DNA of 64,000 bases from Pseudomonadota bacterium (lineage in GTDB: Bacteria > Bdellovibrionota > Bacteriovoracia > Bacteriovoracales > Bacteriovoracaceae). The notes beneath the pieces are model-generated. The model did no database searches. It saw only the letters and a list, made by a program, of their open reading frames with translations, and had not been told where the DNA came from. A program made the translations under genes and the position numbers. The DNA is taken from NCBI GenBank assembly GCA_027487515.1, contig JAIYDL010000019.1, forward strand, positions 62,001 through 126,000, read 5' to 3'. This document shows, piece after piece, positions 1 through 8,165 of this stretch. Positions within the stretch are counted from its first letter, which is position 1, and every line of letters starts with the position of its first letter.

Positions 1-2
1 TG

Positions 3-575
3 AAGTTTCGCTTCGTCGAGTTTGACCCGGGAAAACTTGAACCCCCGGGAGCGGCCGTGCCACCCACGAAGGGATCTGTTCTGCGCGAGTTCCCGAAGCC
101 GGTCTGTACGCTGCGCCCCCTCGCTGAAGCTCTCGAGACCGTCTACGTCCGCTACTGGAGCTTTAAGTCTGCGCCCGGAGAAGAGTTCCCCGAAGGACTT
201 CAAGACGCGGGCCTAGAGTACATCATCTGCTCCCGGAGCGTCCTTGAGTCTTGGAGTTTCGGGACTCGGGAGTTCTACGACGAACTCGTTCGGGACGTGC
301 GACGGTTCACGATGCTCGCTCCACCCGCGTCGACTCCGAGCTACATCCGGCGCGTCGTCGGAGGAGAGACGACGCCCATCATCCTCGATATTCTGACGGA
401 TGAGCATCCCTTCACGCAGCAGCACTTGATCAATGTCCTTCGCCGTCACTTCGTCATGGGCCTTCGAAAAGAAGGCAAAGTTTTTGTGAACCCCGAACTG
501 GGAAGGCCCGCACTTCTAGAGCGTCGGCACTTCCAGACGAAACTGGACAGTTGGTTTTCAGCGGAGGCACGGTAA
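3..575 (+). CDS. Exported-family paralogue, C-terminal part (5' end outside window)
   Basis: The reading frame is open from the first complete codon of the window to TAA at 573-575, so only the last 190 or so residues are present. It is not a recognised family. Its residues align along the whole length with the C-terminal part of the next gene: both have (E/D)TVY(V/I)RYWS, DAGLEY(I/V)ICS, ESWS.GTR.FYDELVRDVRRF, PSYIRR, a T(D/-)(E/H).PFTQ.HLI block and a final SWF. The alignment continues upstream of the first internal GTG (FRFVEFD...LEP against YKLTEFD...LEP), which is why I read it as a truncated longer gene and not one starting at that GTG. Function unknown. It ends 2 nt before the TTG start of its paralogue, so the two are probably cotranscribed. 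Confidence 0.75.
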   Translation, partial: KFRFVEFDPGKLEPPGAAVPPTKGSVLREFPKPVCTLRPLAEALETVYVRYWSFKSAPGEEFPEGLQDAGLEYIICSRSVLESWSFGTREFYDELVRDVRRFTMLAPPASTPSYIRRVVGGETTPIILDILTDEHPFTQQHLINVLRRHFVMGLRKEGKVFVNPELGRPALLERRHFQTKLDSWFSAEAR

Positions 576-577
576 GT

Positions 578-2563
578 TTGAGACAGTCACATCTGCTGTT
601 CGGATTCCTCATGCTGGCCTTCTCCCCGTTGGGGATGGGCGAAGCTTTACCCTCAGAGCTTCCTCATTTGTCCATTTCTGGGCGCGTGTTCATCGGGGCT
701 TCCGACACCGTAAAGCGGCTCGTGGTGGCCACTGATTCTTACCATCCCCCGGTGGAGATCGCGCCCAACACTTCTTACTTTGCCCATCGAAAATTCGACG
801 ACTGGATCTTGCTGCACGAGACCCGAGATCCAGGAGAGCTGCATCAGTCGCTCGAGACTCTCTATGAGCGAGGGGCGAGACGCTTCGTCCTTTTGACCCA
901 GGTCCCAGGAGCTCTCGGGACAGGGGAGTACCACCTTCCAGATCTCACTGCTCCCGGGGCCCGCTTCCTCGCGGTGAACCATGCGGGGAGTTTTTCGTGG
1001 GAGGGGACGAAGTTCAGGGCCAGCAAGGGACCCGTCTTTAACGATCACATCAGTGTGTTCAAGAGTTTTGCAGAAACCTACGCCCTCATGGAATCTTCGG
1101 CGATCGTCGTGCCTGAGTTGCGCGCCGGTGCCGATGACTTAATCCGTGTGGCCATCGCTGGAGCGGTGCTGACGGATCCAGCGAAGTTTACCCCCTCTTA
1201 CGAGTACTGCACCCATGACGGTGTGTGCATCGGCGATGAAGTCTTTGCCCTCTCTGAGCAGAGTCTCCGCCGAGGGAAGGTCGCGCTGATTGGGTTCCGT
1301 GGCGCCAAGGAAAAAAAGGACGTGGTGCTCGGAGTCGGTCTTTGGAACCATGAGACCGGTGAGCTTAAGTGGGTTCTCCCGAGTGATGTCGCGGAGTCGA
1401 CACCCGGGATTTGTCAGCCGCTTCTGTCCTCGTTCTGTGTGAACACGGAGGTGGCCCTGCTCCGCTCACCAGAGCACCTCGCTCGAATCGTCGGGGTCTT
1501 TGCAGGCACCGATCGGATCATCGTAGAACGGGCCGGGAAATATGAGCTCGTGGAGAGAGCAACGCTGAAGCCTCTGCCATCACCGTCGGTCACCCGGGGC
1601 ACAGGGAGTGATCATTTAAGAAGTCTCCTCCCGCGGCAGGATCTCAAGCTGAGTGAGCTCCTGGTGGAATGGGTCCCGCAGGAGGTGAAGCGTAACGGAA
1701 AACTCATCAATCCCTGGGCCAAGTGCTCCGAACCCAAGCTTCAGGATCACCCGCAACCACTTGCGCCCGACGGAACTCCCGTCAAGGCCTGCACGAGCGA
1801 CACTCTCTACTACTGGGGGGATCCGACCTACGTGGACTTTTTAAAAGATCTCTCGAAAGAACGAAACTGGCGCAGGTTGATCGACGGGGACACGGGTCTC
1901 TACCTCGTGACCTCTCCCGCCGCAACCTTTGGTTACGGCTCCATCGACGGAACCGGTGGTCTCGCGGTTCGGATCAAACTCCGCCCGGGGGTTAAGTACA
2001 AGTTGACCGAGTTCGATGAGTCGGTGCTCGAACCCACTCCTTTCCGACCGCGGACCGTGGAGAAGGTTGAGATCAAGGAGCTCAAAAGGCCCGGATGCTC
2101 TCAGTTTCCGGCCAGTGAGATTCACGACACGGTGTACATCCGTTACTGGAGTTATCGGGAGCCTCCCCGGAAAGAGCACCCCAGCGGTGCCCATGATGCA
2201 GGTTTAGAGTACGTCATTTGCTCAATGGCCGTGATCGAGTCTTGGAGCCACGGGACTCGGGACTTCTACGATGAGCTGGTACGAGACGTCCGCCGCTTCG
2301 TTGAAGGGTGGGATCCTCCAGGTGCTCCGAGCTACATTCGCCGTCGCAGGAGCGACGGAAAAACAGAACCGGTACTGTTGCGCAACCTGACCGATCACCG
2401 CCCCTTTACCCAGCGTCACCTGATTCAGGCGTTGAAACTTCAACTCGACGCTGCGGCCAACGGACGCGGAGAAATCATTCCCAACCCTCAGGCCGGCAGG
2501 AGAGCGAAGCTCCTTCGTGAACATTTCAGGTCGGCCACTCCCAGTTGGTTTAATCCGCGCTAA
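578..2563 (+). CDS. Large exported protein of unknown function, tandem paralogue
   Basis: About 661 residues. I place the start at TTG 578: GGAGG at 563-567 lies 10 nt upstream, and the product then opens with Arg, a hydrophobic stretch (LLFGFLMLAF) and a plausible cleavage region, i.e. a Sec signal peptide. A TTG at 551 would only add residues before the signal. The last 190 or so residues repeat the module of the preceding gene. Just before that module lies LYYWGDP, then TGLYLVTSPAATFGYG and a GGLAVRIKLRPG strand, an arrangement reminiscent of ADP-ribosyltransferase-type folds (an LYHGT-like strand, then GLY...S..YG). That resemblance is weak and by eye only. It has several Cys residues, which would suit a disulphide-bonded periplasmic or secreted protein. 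The 3' end converges on the Pro-rich gene with a 15-nt gap. Confidence 0.75.
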   Translation: MRQSHLLFGFLMLAFSPLGMGEALPSELPHLSISGRVFIGASDTVKRLVVATDSYHPPVEIAPNTSYFAHRKFDDWILLHETRDPGELHQSLETLYERGARRFVLLTQVPGALGTGEYHLPDLTAPGARFLAVNHAGSFSWEGTKFRASKGPVFNDHISVFKSFAETYALMESSAIVVPELRAGADDLIRVAIAGAVLTDPAKFTPSYEYCTHDGVCIGDEVFALSEQSLRRGKVALIGFRGAKEKKDVVLGVGLWNHETGELKWVLPSDVAESTPGICQPLLSSFCVNTEVALLRSPEHLARIVGVFAGTDRIIVERAGKYELVERATLKPLPSPSVTRGTGSDHLRSLLPRQDLKLSELLVEWVPQEVKRNGKLINPWAKCSEPKLQDHPQPLAPDGTPVKACTSDTLYYWGDPTYVDFLKDLSKERNWRRLIDGDTGLYLVTSPAATFGYGSIDGTGGLAVRIKLRPGVKYKLTEFDESVLEPTPFRPRTVEKVEIKELKRPGCSQFPASEIHDTVYIRYWSYREPPRKEHPSGAHDAGLEYVICSMAVIESWSHGTRDFYDELVRDVRRFVEGWDPPGAPSYIRRRRSDGKTEPVLLRNLTDHRPFTQRHLIQALKLQLDAAANGRGEIIPNPQAGRRAKLLREHFRSATPSWFNPR

Positions 2564-2578
2564 CGAAGGCCTCCAGAG

Positions 2579-2905
2579 TTACGGAATCGGAAACGGAGGT
2601 GCGGGCGGTGCGATGGGTGGCACCGGGACTGAAGGAGGCGGTGGAAGAGTCACAGTTCCCGGGTTTAGAGTCCCTCGATTCTGATCTTCCCCTGAGCGAG
2701 GGGCGATGCTTGGTGAAGAGGTCGATGCTCCACCAAGCGCTCCTAGGTCACTGCTCCTTGAATCCTGCACTCGCTGCTGAGAAAGATCGGTTCCTGCCGG
2801 ATTTCCAATGCTCAGGTTCGACGGAGGTTCCAAACCCGGAACACTCGCACCGAACTGGGCAAAGGCCGTCGGAATGAAAATGAAATGCACTGTGAGAATT
2901 TTCAT
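2579..2905 (-). CDS. Small exported proline-rich protein
   Basis: 108 residues. An excellent Shine-Dalgarno (GGAGGTAGGTT directly before ATG) fixes the start. The N-terminus (hydrophobic run, then PTAFA followed by QFG) is a Sec signal peptide. The mature part is low-complexity: Ser/Gly-rich in the middle and ending in proline repeats (PPPPS, VPVPP, APPAPPFP). No domain is recognised. A flexible envelope spacer or surface peptide is possible but unproven. It is last in the minus-strand run lytic transglycosylase - selD - mnmH - lipoprotein - this gene. Confidence 0.7.
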   Translation of the reverse strand: MKILTVHFIFIPTAFAQFGASVPGLEPPSNLSIGNPAGTDLSQQRVQDSRSSDLGALGGASTSSPSIAPRSGEDQNRGTLNPGTVTLPPPPSVPVPPIAPPAPPFPIP

Positions 2906-2948
2906 AACCTACCTCCGTGCAAGAGGTGGTGATGCAAAGACCGGGCCC

Positions 2949-3356
2949 TTAGATGTTGAGGTTCGTCATTTTCAAGGTATTGCTCCCGAAACGGTCTGTG
3001 AATTGAACGGACACAGAGCTCGCTGCCTGGTCATTGGCCTTGACTTCGATGACCATGTCGAAGAGGGTTCGTTTTGCTTTCAGCACCAGAATGCCCCCTT
3101 CGGCGCGCCAGGTTCCTGTTCCATCACCGAGGTTGGGAAGGTCGTAGTAAAATCGTCCGTCCTGGTAGAGTGCGAGTTGGATGGGGTAGGTGGTGTTGAC
3201 GATCGACTTATCAAGTGTGAGGTTCGGATCTACGGGGAGTGATTTCGTATTGACGTAGCGCGGGAGGGCCTCGGGAGCAATCTTATAGAGTTTCCCGGAA
3301 GACGACTTCCCACAGCTAGCGGCTAAAACGACAACGATCAAGACAAGTATTTTCAT
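2949..3356 (-). CDS. Small lipoprotein of unknown function
   Basis: 135 residues. The start is ATG 3356, because from there the protein opens MKILVLIVVVLAASC-GKSSSG, a type II signal peptide with a LAAS-C lipobox. The frame runs further upstream, but only as antisense-like coding inside mnmH. The mature part is a small beta-rich domain (LYQDGRFYYDLP, GTWRAEGGILVLKAKRT), of the kind seen in lipocalin-like or copper-resistance NlpE-like folds; I cannot assign a family. It lies 13 nt after mnmH. There is no Shine-Dalgarno, but a promoter-like TTGCCT-18-TACCAT ends 6 nt before the ATG, so a leaderless transcript of its own is plausible. Confidence 0.7.
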   Translation of the reverse strand: MKILVLIVVVLAASCGKSSSGKLYKIAPEALPRYVNTKSLPVDPNLTLDKSIVNTTYPIQLALYQDGRFYYDLPNLGDGTGTWRAEGGILVLKAKRTLFDMVIEVKANDQAASSVSVQFTDRFGSNTLKMTNLNI

Positions 3357-3362
3357 TGAGAA

Positions 3363-3392
3363 ATGGTAGCTAATTTGATCGGAGAAAGGCAA
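3363..3392 (-). promoter_or_regulatory. Candidate promoter for leaderless lipoprotein mRNA
   Basis: On the minus strand TTGCCT (3387-3392), an 18-nt spacer and TACCAT (3363-3368), followed after 6 nt by the lipoprotein ATG at 3356. It overlaps the 3' end of mnmH. The hexamers match the sigma70 consensus only partly (-10: 4 of 6). Confidence 0.4.
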
Positions 3393-4392
3393 GGACGTCT
3401 TTCGCGCCCCCGTGGAAAACGATTTTATCCTGATTGTTTCGCAGATCTTTCGCGTAAAGAGGATCGTAGTACTCGTGAAGGAGAATTCGGATCCAGGTCT
3501 CATGAGGACCGAGCTCACTAGACCCGAGCGAAAACGCCCGCTGGATTTCCTGGGCGAGGAGACCCGTTTTGGTGGCCCCGAGTTTTTTTTCAATCCGCGT
3601 CAGGTTGGTCAGAAAAAACTCGGCCTTCGTGTGCATGACGTAGTCTTCGAAGATGTTCTTGATGCGCTCCTCTTCGGAGACCTGAAGCACCACTAAGGGA
3701 GAGCTCCGCAGGTGCGCGAAGAACCGTCTGGGGATCGCAAGTCGCCCCAAGGTGACGCTCTCATCCTCGACCACGAGTCGTGACCCCGAGGCCTCCAGGA
3801 GCTGCAGAGCGATGTTGTTCTCGAAAGTCACCTGGGCCGGTTGATCCCCCCGGGGACCGAAGGCCGAACCCCGGTGGTTGGCCAGTCCCTCGAGATCAAG
3901 GAAGGAATTGGTCTGGGTCAAGACTCGAGTTTTTCCACTCCCGGTTAATCCACCGATGCGCACGAGAGGCGGGAGTGGGGCCTCGTCGAGCCAGGAAAGA
4001 AAAAACTTTCTTAAGCGTTTGTACCCTCCCGGGATGGGCCGCTTGTGAAACCCTTGGTCTTGAATCCACTGACAGCTGATCTGAGAGCGAAGGCCTCCCC
4101 GGAAGCAGAAAATCTCCGCCTCCTTGTGGGCACTCAAAAACTGGCACCAGAGTTTAATTCGCTCTTCTTTGACGTCTCCGGAGACGAGCTGATGGCCTAG
4201 GGTGATGGCCGCGTCCTGGCCCTGTTGTTTATAGGTCGTTCCGACGCGGGCACGCTCTTCGTCGGTCATGATCGGAAGATTCACCGAATGGGGGATGGAC
4301 CCCTCGAAGAATTCAACGGGGGCCCGGACATCGATGAGGGGTGTCTTGTGCAGCAAGAGCCGCTGAAGCTCGGGGTCACTCCAGGTAGACAT
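3370..4392 (-). CDS. mnmH: tRNA 2-selenouridine synthase MnmH (SelU)
   Basis: 340 residues. It replaces sulphur by selenium in 2-thiouridine at the wobble position of certain tRNAs (through a geranylated intermediate), using selenophosphate from SelD. An N-terminal rhodanese domain carries the essential Cys in CFRGGLRS (C96); a P-loop GGLTGSGKT follows at 147-155. The length is that of the family. I chose ATG 4392 (MSTWSDPEL) because the rhodanese domain starts right there and it overlaps the end of selD by 17 nt, which fits translational coupling. With selD directly upstream this is a complete selenouridine module. No SelA, SelB or tRNA-Sec gene is visible here. Confidence 0.93.
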   Translation of the reverse strand: MSTWSDPELQRLLLHKTPLIDVRAPVEFFEGSIPHSVNLPIMTDEERARVGTTYKQQGQDAAITLGHQLVSGDVKEERIKLWCQFLSAHKEAEIFCFRGGLRSQISCQWIQDQGFHKRPIPGGYKRLRKFFLSWLDEAPLPPLVRIGGLTGSGKTRVLTQTNSFLDLEGLANHRGSAFGPRGDQPAQVTFENNIALQLLEASGSRLVVEDESVTLGRLAIPRRFFAHLRSSPLVVLQVSEEERIKNIFEDYVMHTKAEFFLTNLTRIEKKLGATKTGLLAQEIQRAFSLGSSELGPHETWIRILLHEYYDPLYAKDLRNNQDKIVFHGGAKDVLAFLRSN

Positions 4393-5419
4393 CGAGGGAG
4401 CTTTTTGCACGAACCTCGCCGACCACGCAGGTGCCAGGGAAATGATCCCGGAGGGCCTCGATGATCCCATCGGCGCTCTGGGCGCTGACGGAGAGCAGGA
4501 GGCCACCGCTGGTCTGAGGGTCGAACGAGAGAAGCTTCTGGAGTTCAGTCACCTGGGTGCCGAAGCTCACTCGCTTTTGTGTGTACTCGTCGTTGGAGCG
4601 ATGGGCCTTAGTGAGGAACCCCTGTCCGAGGCACTCATAGGTCAGATCAAACACCGGCAGTGCCGTCGCCGAGATGTGGAGAGTGACGCCGGACGCTTTC
4701 GCCAGCTGAGAGCCGTGGCCCAGGAGACCAAACCCGGTGATGTCGGTGGCGGCGTGGATCTGGCCAAGTTCATCAGGGGTCAAAAAATCTTGAACGTTGT
4801 TGAGCCGCTTCATGCTGGAGATTGCCGCGTGAGCGCGAGATTCGTCGATGTCCTGCCGCTTCATCCCTGCGCAGATGGTTCCGGTACCGAGCGGCTTGGT
4901 CAGGATGAGTTTGTCGCCAACTTGGGCGAGGGAATTGATCCAAACCTTTTGGGGATGGACAAGGCCCGTGACCGAGAGTCCGAATTTGAGGGTGTCGTCG
5001 TCAATGGAGTGGCCCCCGACGAGGGAAGCGCCGGCCTGTGCAATGACATCGGAAGCTCCCTGAAGCACGGCCTGGATCACCGCCGGTTCAAGGACGGCCA
5101 GAGGTGCTGCGAGGATCGCCATGCATGTTTTGGGAGTCCCCCCCATGGCGTAGACATCGGAGAGAGCGTTGGCGGCGGCGATGGCGCCGAAGTCATAGGG
5201 AGAGTCAACGATTGGCGTGAAAAAATCTAACGTCTGAACCAGGGCGACGTCGTCGCTAATTTTAAAGATCGCGGCGTCGTCGAAGTTCGCACCGTCGACC
5301 TCAACCCCAGGGATCACGGGAGGAAACCGCAGCCCTCCGAGAATTTCCCGAAGGACGAGGGCAGGAACTTTTGCGGCACAGCCGCCTTTCTTCACAGTCT
5401 GAGTGAGCTTGATGGTCAT
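4376..5419 (-). CDS. selD: Selenophosphate synthetase SelD (selenide, water dikinase)
   Basis: 347 residues. It makes selenophosphate from selenide and ATP. The start ATG 5419 gives MTIKLTQTVKKGGCAAK. The catalytic Cys14 and Lys17 are present, but the second Cys of the usual GCGCK-type loop is replaced by Ala. The AIRS-like ATP-binding body is intact (LVQTLDFFTP, NALSDVYAMGG, TDITGFGLLGH, DPQTSGGLL). It lies 10 nt after the lytic transglycosylase gene and overlaps mnmH. No Shine-Dalgarno is seen; TTGGAA-17-TAAGAT ends 7 nt before the ATG, so an internal promoter with a leaderless transcript is possible. Confidence 0.95.
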   Translation of the reverse strand: MTIKLTQTVKKGGCAAKVPALVLREILGGLRFPPVIPGVEVDGANFDDAAIFKISDDVALVQTLDFFTPIVDSPYDFGAIAAANALSDVYAMGGTPKTCMAILAAPLAVLEPAVIQAVLQGASDVIAQAGASLVGGHSIDDDTLKFGLSVTGLVHPQKVWINSLAQVGDKLILTKPLGTGTICAGMKRQDIDESRAHAAISSMKRLNNVQDFLTPDELGQIHAATDITGFGLLGHGSQLAKASGVTLHISATALPVFDLTYECLGQGFLTKAHRSNDEYTQKRVSFGTQVTELQKLLSFDPQTSGGLLLSVSAQSADGIIEALRDHFPGTCVVGEVRAKSSLDVYLE

Positions 5420-5426
5420 GCCGAGG

Positions 5427-5455
5427 ATCTTACAGCGTCCCTTTCTTCTTTCCAA
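5427..5455 (-). promoter_or_regulatory. Candidate internal promoter for selD
   Basis: Minus strand TTGGAA (5450-5455), 17-nt spacer, TAAGAT (5427-5432), then 7 nt to the selD ATG. It overlaps the last codons of the lytic transglycosylase gene. The spacing is ideal and both hexamers are partial matches. Confidence 0.35.
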
Positions 5456-6089
5456 TCTCTTTGTAGAAGGCGATGTAGCGCTTCATCACGTGGATCGGAT
5501 AATCCTTCGGGTACACGTCTCGAGAGACGGCTTTTTTCACGGCCTTGGGGCCCATGTTGTAGGCCGCCACGTAGAGTTGACCGTGGCCCTGGAACTTCGT
5601 CCGAAGCCAGGCGAGGTAGGCGACGCCGAGTTTGATGTTCTTGACCGGGTCCCGGAGCGTCTCTTCTCCTTTCCACTTTGTCTTCAAAAGATCGGACATC
5701 CACTTTCCGGTCATCGGACGGATTTGCATCATGCCGATTTCGCCGACGGGGCCGATCGCCAGTGGGTTGAAGCTCGACTCCCCGGAGATGACCGCCATGA
5801 CGAAGTACGGATCAAGAGAATGTTCGGCAGACTCGTCGATGATGGCCCGAGCGATCGGAGAAGCCTTGCTCTTGAAGGCCTTCGGTAGGCGCTCGCCGAC
5901 GATTTTGAAAATGTTTTTCTCGAGGTCTTGCTTCTTCTCGTACTTCGAGACGATGCTCTTTTTATAGCTATTGCCCATGAGCTCTCGAGCGTGCTCGACC
6001 CGAAGGCTGTGACGTACACTCGCCATGGAGCGGGTGTTCGCATAAGAGTTAAGGCCAACGAAAGCGGAGAGGATGATAAGTGTTTTCAT
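5430..6089 (-). CDS. Exported lytic murein transglycosylase (SLT family)
   Basis: 219 residues. The start ATG 6089 gives a signal peptide (MKTLIILSAFVGLNSYA). The SLT (lysozyme-like) domain covers roughly residues 75-215: catalytic Glu104 in ISGESSFNPLAIG, followed by GEIGMMQIRP (the GLMQ motif) and AAYNMGPKAV (the AYN.G motif). It would cleave the beta-1,4 bond between MurNAc and GlcNAc, forming 1,6-anhydroMurNAc, in the periplasm. Residues 25-75 are charged and helical. It is the first gene of the minus-strand run leading into selD. An alternative start 8 codons upstream (MYLAPLES) is less likely. Confidence 0.9.
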   Translation of the reverse strand: MKTLIILSAFVGLNSYANTRSMASVRHSLRVEHARELMGNSYKKSIVSKYEKKQDLEKNIFKIVGERLPKAFKSKASPIARAIIDESAEHSLDPYFVMAVISGESSFNPLAIGPVGEIGMMQIRPMTGKWMSDLLKTKWKGEETLRDPVKNIKLGVAYLAWLRTKFQGHGQLYVAAYNMGPKAVKKAVSRDVYPKDYPIHVMKRYIAFYKEIGKKKGTL

Positions 6090-6427
6090 ACTCTCAAGTG
6101 GAGCAAGGTACATGCCAGAAAGAGTCAGGATAAGGTGCTGAAACCTTTTGCCTTGGGCCGACAGTTTTTGATCATTGACCAATTGGTAGGTAACAGTGGC
6201 AGCTAAGTTCTTGGATTTATTTGCAACAGAAGTTCCAATCACTTAGTCATCCATCTGTGACCCAATCTCCTCTGGCATAAATGAAACTTTCTTAGGCGAC
6301 CCCCAGAATGCGCGGATTTATCCCTTTGCCCAAAAGAAATAGTCGAGTCTGGACTCGGATGTACCGTTAAGGAAAAGAGAGAAATTCCAAGAAGGCGATT
6401 ATCGAACTTCTTAAAAAGGAGACATAT
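6090..6427. other. Intergenic region between divergent SLT and cheY-like genes
   Basis: 338 bases without a convincing gene. It holds the promoters of both flanking genes, a perfect 6+6 bp inverted repeat (CGAGTC-TG-GACTCG, 6344-6357) and the strong AAAAAGGAG ribosome-binding site of the receiver gene. I cannot pick out a high-quality -35/-10 pair. Confidence 0.5.
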
Positions 6428-6829
6428 ATGTTTGATCCAAAAACCAAAGTCCTCGTCGTTGATGACATGCTGACCATGAGAAAGATCGTGACGAAGATTC
6501 TCAAAGAGCTTGGGTTCTCAGATATTCACGAAGCACAGGACGGCCAGGAAGCGTGGGACAAGTGTCAGACCGGTGGCTTCGGGCTCATCATCTCCGATTG
6601 GAACATGCCCAACTGCACGGGCCTCGAGTTCCTCCGCCGCATCCGGGCCGACCAGAAACTCGCAAAAACTCCGTTCCTCTTGGTGACCGCCGAGGCGGAA
6701 CAGTCCCAGGTTGCCGAGGCGATCAAGTGCGGGGTCGATCAGTACGTCGTGAAGCCCTTCTCCAAAGACGCGCTCAAGGTTAAGCTTGAGTCGACTTACA
6801 AAAAGGTGTCCGTCCGGCTCGCGGCGTAG
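6428..6829 (+). CDS. CheY-like single-domain response regulator
   Basis: 133 residues, a complete receiver domain with no output domain. The acidic pair D12/D13, phosphoacceptor D57 (SDWNMP), T87 (VTAEA) and K109 (VKPF) all sit where they do in CheY. The region around TMRKI and the overall length are those of chemotaxis CheY proteins. A strong Shine-Dalgarno (AAAAAGGAG) precedes ATG 6428. The next gene, 3 nt downstream, is a STAS-CheX protein, so this receiver is probably its substrate: phospho-CheY is dephosphorylated by CheX-type enzymes. No kinase or motor-switch gene is in the window. Confidence 0.92.
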   Translation: MFDPKTKVLVVDDMLTMRKIVTKILKELGFSDIHEAQDGQEAWDKCQTGGFGLIISDWNMPNCTGLEFLRRIRADQKLAKTPFLLVTAEAEQSQVAEAIKCGVDQYVVKPFSKDALKVKLESTYKKVSVRLAA

Positions 6830-6832
6830 GTC

Positions 6833-7663
6833 ATGGATTCATTCGTCAGGCCCTGCTACCAGGTAGAGAAGCACGAGGGCTACACGGTCGTGAAGCTCGA
6901 GGCCAGCCTCGACTTCACGAACTGCAAGGTTTTTGAAACGCAGGTGGAGGAGATCTCTTCGAACGTCTACGTGGTGGTGAACTGCGACTCGTTGCCGGAG
7001 CTTCCCAAGGACTGGCTCCGCTGCCTCCTGAAGATGCACCTCAACACCAAACGCGACAATAAGTTCCTTAAGCTGATCCACGTCAATGGGATGCTCCAGT
7101 CTTGCCTCAAACGCGAAGGGATCGATACCACCTTCCGCGTCGCCAAGGACTTGCGGGACGCCCTCCAGGAGACGGGTCTGGCGCCCAAGCGCACACTCGA
7201 TACGGAGTTCATCAACCCGTTCCTCACAGCGACGGTGCACGTGCTCAAGGTGCAGGCCCAGATCGAGGCCACTGCGGGCCAGATTTACATGAAGAAGCCT
7301 CGGGAGGTCATGACCGGTGACATCTCCGGGGTCATCGGGATCATCTCGGACACGTTCGACGGTTCCGTGGTCATAAGTTTCCCGGAGAAGACCTTTTTGA
7401 AAGTCATCTCCAGCATGCTCGGTGAAGAGTACACGAAGATCGATCAAGAAATCGTCGACGGGGCGGGTGAGCTCACGAACATGATCTTTGGCCAGGCCAA
7501 GATCGTGTTAAACGAAAAGGGCTACGGCATAAAAACCGCTATCCCGTCGGTCATCTCCGGAAAGGATCACTCTCTGTCGGCCCTGACCAAGGGGCCGGTC
7601 GTCGTGGTTCCCTTCACGACCCCGCATGGGAAGTTCTTCGTTGAAATCTGCCTCTCTCAGTAG
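6833..7663 (+). CDS. STAS-CheX fusion, probable CheY-P phosphatase
   Basis: 276 residues. The N-terminal 110 or so residues resemble a STAS domain (KLEASLDFTN, then alternating strands and helices as in anti-sigma antagonists). Residues 120-276 form a CheX/CheC-like domain, with the phosphatase signature E213-L-T-N216 in GAGELTNMIFGQAK. In CheC/CheX this Glu/Asn pair positions the water that attacks the receiver aspartyl phosphate. It starts 3 nt after the CheY-like gene with only a weak TAGG in front, suggesting translational coupling. The pairing implies local control of that receiver's phosphorylation lifetime; the STAS domain may add protein-protein control. Confidence 0.85.
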   Translation: MDSFVRPCYQVEKHEGYTVVKLEASLDFTNCKVFETQVEEISSNVYVVVNCDSLPELPKDWLRCLLKMHLNTKRDNKFLKLIHVNGMLQSCLKREGIDTTFRVAKDLRDALQETGLAPKRTLDTEFINPFLTATVHVLKVQAQIEATAGQIYMKKPREVMTGDISGVIGIISDTFDGSVVISFPEKTFLKVISSMLGEEYTKIDQEIVDGAGELTNMIFGQAKIVLNEKGYGIKTAIPSVISGKDHSLSALTKGPVVVVPFTTPHGKFFVEICLSQ

Positions 7664-7961
7664 AAAAATGACCACCTCATGGTACGCCCTCGGGTGGGTG
7701 GATGAGAAACACTTTCGTCGTGGCCCCCCTCGGAACTGACGGAAGGACTCCTCCCGGGGAGCATGGGCTTCCGACAGGCTAGAGTTCCAACGTTCACTCA
7801 GGCCAAATGCGGGGAAGGTTCCGCCGCACAGGGATGGCCCTTCGGACGCAAGACGACTTCAAGGGGAACTTCAAGGCGATCATAATTATTTTCACGCTCA
7901 GGGATTGGCCTTGCATTTCATGAGGGCCACCGCTATCTTCGCTTCAATCTTGGAGTTTGAT
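7664..7961. other. Intergenic region after the CheX-like gene
   Basis: 298 bases. I see no gene, no T-tailed hairpin and no strong promoter. The last 15 bases carry the TTGGAG ribosome-binding site of the small gene at 7962. Confidence 0.5.
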
Positions 7962-8165
7962 ATGAAGTACCGTTTCCGAAATCCGCATCCGTTTGACATG
8001 AGTAACTATTTCTCAGGCCTCACCTGCGTCGTCGGGGGTCGGGACTTTGAGCTCGAGGAGAAGGAGGCACGGCTTGAGGGTGAGCTTCCGAAGTCCGAGG
8101 ATCAGGAGCAGTTTAAGCTCGACTGGTCATTCCTGAAATCCTACCCGAAGCCCCGTCCTCACTAA
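7962..8165 (+). CDS. Small hypothetical protein
   Basis: 67 residues, no recognised family. ATG 7962 is preceded by TTGGAG at a good distance and gives MKYRFRNPHPFDMSNYF. The frame extends 19 codons upstream, but those have no ribosome-binding site. The product is hydrophilic: rich in Glu/Lys in the middle (FELEEKEARLEGELPKSED) and ending in aromatic/Pro/Arg residues. There is no signal peptide, so it is probably cytoplasmic. It is isolated from its neighbours by about 300 bases on each side. It could be spurious. Confidence 0.45.
   Translation: MKYRFRNPHPFDMSNYFSGLTCVVGGRDFELEEKEARLEGELPKSEDQEQFKLDWSFLKSYPKPRPH

Noticed and set aside
3370-5419. Possible selenocysteine codon or SECIS element near selD
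   Set aside because: SelD uses Cys at the catalytic position and no in-frame TGA with a SECIS-like hairpin was seen.
6275-6300. TAAA...GCGA resembling a flagellar sigma28 promoter upstream of the CheY-like gene
   Set aside because: Spacing and the second element do not match the consensus well enough.
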